From: Stutzerimonas stutzeri
GTDB taxonomy: Bacteria > Pseudomonadota > Gammaproteobacteria > Pseudomonadales > Pseudomonadaceae
NCBI RefSeq assembly: GCF_015291885.1
Contig: NZ_CP036186.1
Span: forward strand, 1,126,001 to 1,190,000
Direction of reading: 5' to 3'
Length of the DNA stretch: 64,000 bases
Under the pieces are notes generated by a model, which worked only from the letters and a program-made list of their open reading frames with translations, was not told where the DNA came from and ran no database searches. Position numbers and translations under genes: made by a program. The stretch's first letter is position 1. Each line of letters starts with the position of its first letter. Shown here piece after piece: positions 57,519 to 64,000 of this stretch.

Positions 57519-57925
57519 GTTTTTACCTTCGTTGAAATCGGAAACCGGCGGTCACTATACCCAAAAGCCAACGCGCTGCTTCTGCACCCTGTCACAGCTC
57601 AAGGTTGCTCAAACACAACGGCAAGCTTGACTTGCTGGTGCTGAATCCGAACAATTCGAAGCTTGCTGTCCTGAGTCGCCTCGCCGCAAGCGATACCGGC
57701 TCAGTCTAGACAGACATGAGGTGCTACCCGCGCCGACCTGCATCACCCGCAACGCGTTACCTCGCGCTGGGCGGAGAGCCCGAGACACCAGGGTCTCTTC
57801 CAATACTGGCTCAGTCAGTGGCTGACGTAGTCGGCGACCACCGTCGCTCATGCCCTGCTAGCAGTAAACCTATTTCTGGCGGCTCCGACTTGGAATCGCT
57901 ATCTGGCGTTTCAGAGGTGAACAAC
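57519..57925. other. ilvI upstream region
   Basis: About 400 bases lie between the DUF4124 gene start and ilvI. A GAGACAC-CAG-GGTCTC-type hairpin occurs near 57782-57798 and a TTGACT box near 57627, but no branched-chain leader peptide or known attenuator was recognised. The open frame through this region does not resemble acetolactate synthase. Confidence 0.4.
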
Positions 57926-59650
57926 GTGGAACTCTTATCCGGCGCTGAAATGGTCGTCCGCTCCCTGCGTGACGAAGGCGTTAAGTACATCTACGGGTAC
58001 CCGGGCGGTGCCGTCCTGCATATCTACGATGCGCTTTTCAAGGAAAAGGCCATCGAACATATCCTGGTTCGTCACGAGCAGGCCGCCACGCACATGGCTG
58101 ATGGCTATGCGCGCGCGACCGGCAAGGCCGGCGTGGTGCTGGTGACATCCGGACCAGGGGCGACCAACGCCATCACCGGTATCGCCACTGCCTTCATGGA
58201 CTCGATCCCGATGGTGGTCATCTCCGGTCAGGTGCCGAGCACCATGGTCGGCACCGATGCCTTCCAGGAAACCGACATGATCGGTATCTCCCGGCCGATC
58301 GTTAAGCACAGCTTCATGATCAAGCATCCTTCGGAAATCCCCGAAGTGATGAAGAAGGCGTTCTATCTCGCCGAGTCTGGCCGCCCTGGGCCGGTTGTCA
58401 TCGACATTCCGAAGGACATGACCAACCCGGCCGAAAAATTCGAATACGTCTATCCGAAGAAGGCCAAGCTGCGTTCGTACAGCCCGGCCGTGCGTGGGCA
58501 TTCGGGCCAGATTCGCAAGGCGGCAGAACTGCTGCTGGGCGCCAAGCGGCCCATCATCTACGCCGGTGGCGGCGTGATTCTGGGCAAGGCCTCAGCGCAG
58601 CTGACCGAGCTGGCGAAGATGCTCAATCTGCCGGTGACCAACACCCTGATGGGCCTGGGGTGCTTTCCCGGCAGCGACCGCCAGTTCGTCGGCATGCTCG
58701 GCATGCACGGCAGTTACACCGCCAACCTGGCGATGCATCACTCCGACGTGATCCTGGCGGTTGGTGCCCGCTTCGATGACCGCGTGATCAATGGTGCGAG
58801 CAAGTTCTGCCCGAACGCCAAGATCATCCATATCGATATCGACCCGGCGTCCATCTCCAAGACCATCAAGGCTGACATCCCGATCGTCGGTCCTGTCGAC
58901 AGCGTGCTTACCGAGATGGTCGCTATCGTCAAGGAGATCGGTCAGGCGCCTAATGCCGAGACTGTGGCCAGCTGGTGGAAGCAGATCGACGAGTGGCGCG
59001 GTAATGGCCGGCTGTTCCCCTACAACGAGGGCGATGGTTCGATCATCAAACCGCAGGCCGCCATCGAGGTGCTCTGCGAGGTGACCAAGGGCGAGGCCTA
59101 TGTCGCCTCGGACGTTGGTCAGCATCAGATGTTCGCCTGCCAGTACTACAAGTTCGACAAGCCCAACCGCTGGCTCAACTCGGGCGGCCTCGGCACCATG
59201 GGCTTCGGCCTGCCGGCAGCCATGGGAGTGAAGCTGAACTTCCCCGAAGCCGACGTCGCGGTGGTGACGGGTGAGGGCAGCATCCAGATGAACATCCAAG
59301 AGTTGTCGACCTGCCTGCAGTACGACCTGCCGGTGAAGATCATCAACCTCAACAACGGTGCGCTGGGCATGGTTCGCCAGTGGCAGGACATGGTGTACAA
59401 CAGCCGCTACTCGCACTCCTACATGGAGTCGCTGCCGGACTTCGTCAAGCTGGCAGAGGCCTATGGTCACGTCGGAATGCGCATTACCGACCTCAAGGAC
59501 CTAAAGCCGATGATGGAAGAGGCGTTTGCCATGAAGGATCGTCTGGTCTTCCTGGATATCGCTGTCGATACCGCCGAGCACGTCTATCCGATGCAGATCA
59601 AAGACGGTGCAATGCGCGACATGTGGCTGAGCAAGACGGAGCGGACCTGA
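57926..59650 (+). CDS. ilvI: Acetolactate synthase large subunit
   Basis: This 574-residue thiamine-diphosphate enzyme makes acetolactate or acetohydroxybutyrate for valine, leucine and isoleucine. It has [17 protein letters not shown], the catalytic-Glu segment [37 protein letters not shown] and a C-terminal cofactor motif with [20 protein letters not shown] and [12 protein letters not shown]. The GTG start at 57926 with GAGGTGA upstream gives the standard length. It is first in an ilvI-ilvH-ilvC group. Confidence 0.96.
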   Translation: MELLSGAEMVVRSLRDEGVKYIYGYPGGAVLHIYDALFKEKAIEHILVRHEQAATHMADGYARATGKAGVVLVTSGPGATNAITGIATAFMDSIPMVVISGQVPSTMVGTDAFQETDMIGISRPIVKHSFMIKHPSEIPEVMKKAFYLAESGRPGPVVIDIPKDMTNPAEKFEYVYPKKAKLRSYSPAVRGHSGQIRKAAELLLGAKRPIIYAGGGVILGKASAQLTELAKMLNLPVTNTLMGLGCFPGSDRQFVGMLGMHGSYTANLAMHHSDVILAVGARFDDRVINGASKFCPNAKIIHIDIDPASISKTIKADIPIVGPVDSVLTEMVAIVKEIGQAPNAETVASWWKQIDEWRGNGRLFPYNEGDGSIIKPQAAIEVLCEVTKGEAYVASDVGQHQMFACQYYKFDKPNRWLNSGGLGTMGFGLPAAMGVKLNFPEADVAVVTGEGSIQMNIQELSTCLQYDLPVKIINLNNGALGMVRQWQDMVYNSRYSHSYMESLPDFVKLAEAYGHVGMRITDLKDLKPMMEEAFAMKDRLVFLDIAVDTAEHVYPMQIKDGAMRDMWLSKTERT

Positions 59651-59652
59651 TC

Positions 59653-60144
59653 ATGAGACACATCATCTCCCTGCTGATGGAAAACGAACCGGGTGCATTG
59701 TCTCGTGTGGTCGGCCTGTTTTCGCAACGCAACTACAACATCGAAAGCCTCACCGTGGCGCCGACCGAGGATCCGACCCTGTCGCGTCTGACGCTGACCA
59801 CGGTAGGCCACGAGGAGGTGATCGAACAGATCACCAAGAACCTCAACAAGCTGGTTGAGGTGGTCAAGCTGGTAGACCTGTCGGAAAGCGCCCATATCGA
59901 GCGTGAACTGATGCTCATCAAAGTCAAGGCCACCGGCGCCCAGCGTGCCGAGGTTAAGCGCACCACCGATATCTTCCGCGGGCAGATCGTCGACGTGACC
60001 ACCAGCGTCTATACGATTCAGCTCGCCGGAACCAGTGACAAGCTGGACAGTTTCATTCAGGCCGTGGGCACCGCTTCGATCCTGGAAGTTGTGCGCAGTG
60101 GCGTCACCGGGATTTCTCGCGGTGACAAAGTACTGAGTATCTAA
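59653..60144 (+). CDS. ilvH: Acetolactate synthase small (regulatory) subunit
   Basis: This 163-residue regulatory subunit has an N-terminal ACT domain (MRHIISLLMENEPGALSRVV, GLFSQRNYNIESLTVAPTED), a conserved KLVEVVKLVDLSE link and a C-terminal domain. It binds valine for feedback control and raises activity of IlvI. The start is two bases past the ilvI stop, so the subunits are co-translated. Confidence 0.97.
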   Translation: MRHIISLLMENEPGALSRVVGLFSQRNYNIESLTVAPTEDPTLSRLTLTTVGHEEVIEQITKNLNKLVEVVKLVDLSESAHIERELMLIKVKATGAQRAEVKRTTDIFRGQIVDVTTSVYTIQLAGTSDKLDSFIQAVGTASILEVVRSGVTGISRGDKVLSI

Positions 60145-60217
60145 CGGCTGTCGGACACGCGTCTCGGCACTCAACTACGTTTTATCGAATGGCCCACGAG
60201 GCCGGCAACAGGGGTAA

Positions 60218-61237
<1,020 letters not shown>

Positions 61238-61256
61238 TCGTTCTCCTGCTCACGAA

Positions 61257-61281
61257 AACGCGGCTTCGGCCGCGTTTTTTC
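61257..61281 (+). terminator. Terminator of ilvIHC
   Basis: AAAACGCGGC-TTCG-GCCGCGTTTTTTC is a strong stem and T run 20 bases after the ilvC stop. Confidence 0.92.
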
Positions 61282-61390
61282 GTTCTGTCTGCCTGGCTTC
61301 TGGTATAAATCGCGGGTTTGGCCAGGCTGAACCGCAGGTCCATCGGCCTGGTCGAAATCTATCCGTACCTGTTGTAGAAGGTGAATGCGC

Positions 61391-62230
61391 ATGAGTGGAC
61401 AACCCGAAGAGCCAAACAAGCCAGTCGAGCCAGAGAGCATTCTGCCGATCGACGAGCATGTCGAGGAAATCCAGGAGCCTGACGGCCGCAAGGTGCGCCA
61501 TCGTGGCATTTACCTGCTGCCCAACCTGTTCACCACCGCCAATCTGTTTGCCGGATTCTTTTCGATCATTACGGCCATTAACGGAAACTTCTATGTAGCC
61601 GCGGCCACGGTGTTTGTCGCGATGGTGCTCGATGGGCTGGATGGCCGCGTGGCGCGTTTGACCAATACTCAAAGCGCTTTTGGTGCCGAGTACGATTCGC
61701 TGTCTGACATGGTAGCGTTTGGTCTGGCGCCAGCGGTGCTGGCGTACGAGTGGGCTTTGTCCGAGCTGGGCAATGTCGGCCTTACCGTTGCGTTCATTTA
61801 TGTCGCATGCGCCGCGCTGCGCTTGGCTCGTTTCAATACGCAGATTGGCAAGGTGGACAAGCGCTGGTTCATCGGTCTGGCCAGTCCGGCCGCAGCGGGT
61901 GTCGTAGCCGGTTGGGTGTGGGCCGTTTGGGCGCTGGATGATGTCGGCATCCGTGGGGGCGATCTGCCGCTGGTACTGGTCATGCTGTTCGCGCTGATGG
62001 TCGCTGCTGCCGGTCTATTGATGGTGAGCAATATCAAGTACTACAGCTTCAAGGATCTGGATCTGAAGGGGCGCGTTCCCTTTGTCGCCATTCTTGTAGT
62101 GGTACTGGTGTTCGCCGTTGTGTTTAGTGATCCGCCGCGTATTCTGCTTTTGATCTTCCTGGCGTATGCGGTTTCCGGTCCCGTGCAGTACCTGATGCAG
62201 GTGCGCCGTCGCAAACGTGTCGAGGGTTGA
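61391..62230 (+). CDS. pssA: CDP-diacylglycerol--serine O-phosphatidyltransferase
   Basis: This 279-residue membrane enzyme makes phosphatidylserine. It has a hydrophilic N-terminal tail of about 45 residues, then the CDP-alcohol transferase signature in MVLDGLDGRVARLTNTQSAF plus GAEYDSLSDMVAFG (D-x2-DG-x2-AR-x8-9-G-x3-D-x3-D), and about eight membrane helices. It is the integral-membrane type, unlike the soluble E. coli PssA. The ATG at 61391 is preferred over one two codons earlier because of AAGG spacing. Confidence 0.93.
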   Translation: MSGQPEEPNKPVEPESILPIDEHVEEIQEPDGRKVRHRGIYLLPNLFTTANLFAGFFSIITAINGNFYVAAATVFVAMVLDGLDGRVARLTNTQSAFGAEYDSLSDMVAFGLAPAVLAYEWALSELGNVGLTVAFIYVACAALRLARFNTQIGKVDKRWFIGLASPAAAGVVAGWVWAVWALDDVGIRGGDLPLVLVMLFALMVAAAGLLMVSNIKYYSFKDLDLKGRVPFVAILVVVLVFAVVFSDPPRILLLIFLAYAVSGPVQYLMQVRRRKRVEG

Positions 62231-62284
62231 TTTTCAATCCGGCTGCGCGTATTGCTTCAACGGAGCCAATACGCGGAGCTACCC

Positions 62285-63314
62285 ATGCTTATCAAGATTG
62301 CCGCCTCTGGCCAGTGTCGTGAATCAGAAGTAACACCCGAGGCGGCTTACTTCAGTCGCCGACAGGTGCTCGTTGGAGCGGTGCTCTCCGGTGCCGTGGC
62401 CGGAGTGCCTTCTCTCTCCAGTGCTTCCGAGCGCTACCCGGGTGTTACCCCGCCGCCAGGGCCGAAATGGTTCACTGACAAAATGGCCGAGGCCAGGTGG
62501 GAGGCGGTGGTCCCCGAAGGCGAGGCCATAACGCCTTTTAAAGATGCTAGCCAATACAACAACTTCTACGAGTTCGGCCCTGATAAGGGGGACCCGGCGC
62601 GATACGCTTCGGCTTTGAAGGTCGAGCCTTGGTCGAGCCTTGGTCGAGCCTTGGTCGGTCTTGATCGACGGCGAGGTCGACCGGCCCGGGCGCTACGCTC
62701 TTGAGGATCTATGTTCGGAAAGTCGGCTTGAGGAACGCATCTATCGGCTTCGCTGTGTAGAAGCCTGGTCGATGGTCATTCCTTGGCTGGGTTTTCCTCT
62801 CGCCGATCTGGTTCGCAAGGTACAGCCGCACTCGTCCGCCAAGTTCATTCGCTTCGAAACGGCGTACCGGCCGGAGGAAATGCGCAGAACCCGCTCCGGG
62901 TTTGGCCTGATCGATTGGCCCTATGTCGAAGGGTTGCGAATGGATGAAGCCGTGCACCCGCTGACTTTGCTCGCGGTGGGCATGTATGGTCGTACTTTGC
63001 CTAATCAGAATGGGGCGCCGCTGCGTTTGGTTGTTCCGTGGAAGTACGGTTTCAAAAGCATCAAGTCGATCGTGCGCATCAGTTTCGTACGCGACCAGCC
63101 GGCAACGACTTGGCAGTCGATGGCGCCGCAGGAATATGGGTTCTATGCGAACGTGAATCCGAGGGTATCGCATCCGCGATGGAGCCAAGCCCGTGAGCGC
63201 AGGCTTCCTGGAAGTCTATTCAGCCCAAATGTGCGTGACACCTTGCCTTTCAATGGGTACGGCGAACAGGTCGCAGGACTATATAGCTCCATGGATCTCG
63301 CCAAGGATTACTGA
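62285..63314 (+). pseudogene. msrP: MsrP, protein-methionine-sulfoxide reductase catalytic subunit, frameshifted
   Basis: Two overlapping frames together make a full MsrP. The first (from 62285) has a twin-arginine signal (FSRRQVLVGAVLSGAVAG) and the N-terminal part up to ALKVEPWS. The second frame continues with [20 protein letters not shown], the molybdenum-ligand cysteine in [24 protein letters not shown]-like heme/cofactor segments and [18 protein letters not shown]. The break lies in three perfect 11-bp copies of GTCGAGCCTTG (62621-62653). One copy would leave a normal frame; the extra 22 bases shift it by one and cause an early stop at 62704. MsrP repairs oxidised periplasmic methionines with MsrQ. 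Confidence 0.9.
62621..62653 (+). repeat. Three tandem 11-bp copies inside msrP
   Basis: GTCGAGCCTTG is repeated three times without a mismatch, followed by GTCGGTC of the normal coding sequence. Loss of two units, or gain of one, would restore the msrP frame. Confidence 0.97.
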
Positions 63315-63937
63315 TGCGCTACCGATTGTGGCGGATTGCAGTATTCGCATGTGTTGCGAGTGTGCCGTTGTATTGGCTGTATTTAGCATGGCAGTTGGCT
63401 CTGGGGCCTGATCCTGGAAAAGTACTGGTCGATAATCTGGGGCAGGGAGCTCTGGTCCTGCTGCTTTTGACGCTTTGCATGACGCCCTTGCAGCGGTTGA
63501 CGGGGTGGGGCGGTTGGCTAGCCACACGGCGTCAGCTTGGGTTGTGGTGTTTCACCTACGCAGTGTTGCATTTAACGAGCTATCTGTACTTTCTGCTGGG
63601 TGGAGAGATCGCGCGTTTGGGCGAAGAGTTGTATGAGCGTCCGTACATCCTAGTCGGCAGCGTTGGTTTTTTAGGGCTGGCCGTTCTGGCTATGACTTCC
63701 TCCCGATGGAGCATGCGCCGTTTAGGAAAGCGCTGGAAGAAGGTGCATCGCCTGGTTTACATCATCGTCATAGTGGTGCTGTTACATATGCTCTGGGTGG
63801 TTCGTGCGGACTCTGCGCGTTGGTTCCTCTATGCCGGCACCGGTGTAGCTCTACTTCTGCTACGCGTTCCTGTCGTAGCTGCTGCTCTCGATACGCTGCG
63901 TGGCATAAGAGGTAAGCCAGGAAGAAAACTGAAATAA
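63314..63937 (+). CDS. msrQ: MsrQ, heme-binding membrane subunit
   Basis: This 207-residue membrane protein has six hydrophobic helices and conserved histidines in YAVLHLTSYLYF, WKKVHRLVYIIV and VLLHMLWVV that bind heme in this family. It passes quinol electrons to MsrP. The ATG overlaps the msrP stop by one base (TGATG), so translation is normally coupled to msrP and may be reduced by the msrP frameshift. Confidence 0.93.
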   Translation: MRYRLWRIAVFACVASVPLYWLYLAWQLALGPDPGKVLVDNLGQGALVLLLLTLCMTPLQRLTGWGGWLATRRQLGLWCFTYAVLHLTSYLYFLLGGEIARLGEELYERPYILVGSVGFLGLAVLAMTSSRWSMRRLGKRWKKVHRLVYIIVIVVLLHMLWVVRADSARWFLYAGTGVALLLLRVPVVAAALDTLRGIRGKPGRKLK

Positions 63938-63941
63938 ACGG

Positions 63942-63969
63942 TTGACGGTAGTTTTCAGGCCCCTATAAT
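63942..63969 (+). promoter_or_regulatory. Strong sigma-70 promoter, probably of an rRNA operon
   Basis: TTGACG-N16-TATAAT followed by a GCGC discriminator lies just after msrQ. The near-consensus boxes and GC-rich discriminator are typical of stringently controlled rRNA P1 promoters. In P. aeruginosa an rRNA operon lies next to msrPQ. The 16S gene itself would be outside the window. Confidence 0.7.
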
Positions 63970-64000
63970 GCGCACCACTTCCGGCGCAGTCCTCAAGCAA

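Noticed and set aside
57716..57925. An N-terminal extension of acetolactate synthase
   Set aside because: The extra residues are not conserved, while the GTG at 57926 has a ribosome site and gives the usual 574 residues.
62252..63314. Two separate genes in the msrP region
   Set aside because: The frames are the two halves of one MsrP joined at an 11-bp triplication; the second half lacks an export signal and a credible start.

Overview
The window is a chromosomal segment of a high-GC gammaproteobacterium of the Pseudomonas stutzeri group (Stutzerimonas) or a close relative. Supporting signs are the cbrX-cbrA-cbrB-crcZ-pcnB arrangement, a retS-purD-purH-fis-dusB block, a PrrF small RNA beside phuW and cbpA, and the pssA-msrP-msrQ-rRNA promoter order, all typical of Pseudomonas. 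From memory of the P. aeruginosa PAO1 map, the window looks like three syntenic blocks placed end to end: pnp to dksA/sfsA, retS to dsbD, and phuU to the rRNA operon. This was not checked against a database.

Layout. 1-2.4 kb: 3' part of pnp and a secreted BON-domain protein. 2.4-10 kb (mostly minus strand): two DUF2845 proteins, a large DUF748 protein, a methyltransferase, an MpaB-like protein and pgi. 10-14.3 kb: panD-panC-panB-folK-pcnB. 14.3-21 kb: the carbon/nitrogen regulatory locus crcZ-cbrB-cbrA-cbrX, interrupted by a complete ISL3-family element. 21-24.6 kb: gluQ-dksA, then an aminotransferase and sfsA divergently. 24.8-30.3 kb: accessory or peripheral genes (rmlD-like reductase, AEC transporter, 28-aa membrane peptide, two membrane proteins, CYP152-type P450). 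30.3-39.5 kb: retS, purD, an AT-richer orphan gene, an IS630-family element, purH, fis, dusB. 39.7-46.8 kb: DUF3426 protein, prmA, accC-accB, aroQ, dsbD, Rieske protein. 46.9-49.8 kb: phuU-phuV-phuW heme-uptake genes and PrrF. 49.8-57.5 kb: cbpA, a TfoX-C protein, a methyltransferase, an APH/AAA fusion, mrcB and small genes. 57.9-64 kb: ilvI-ilvH-ilvC, pssA, a frameshifted msrP, msrQ, and a promoter that probably belongs to an rRNA operon running out of the window.

The most notable finding is at 14.98-16.29 kb. An ISL3-family element with 25-bp imperfect terminal repeats and a perfect 8-bp target duplication lies between the CbrB-type upstream activating palindrome (16325-16352) and the sigma-54 promoter of crcZ (14900-14915). 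Removing the element and one target copy puts the palindrome at about -123 to -150 from the crcZ start; it now lies about 1.45 kb away. This may alter or rewire carbon catabolite repression through CbrAB-CrcZ-Hfq/Crc. The other main observations are an 11-bp tandem triplication that frameshifts msrP and looks reversible, an orphan gene coupled to purD next to an IS630 element, a phuUVW remnant without phuRST beside a single PrrF copy, and a P450 carrying the CYP152 peroxygenase signature.
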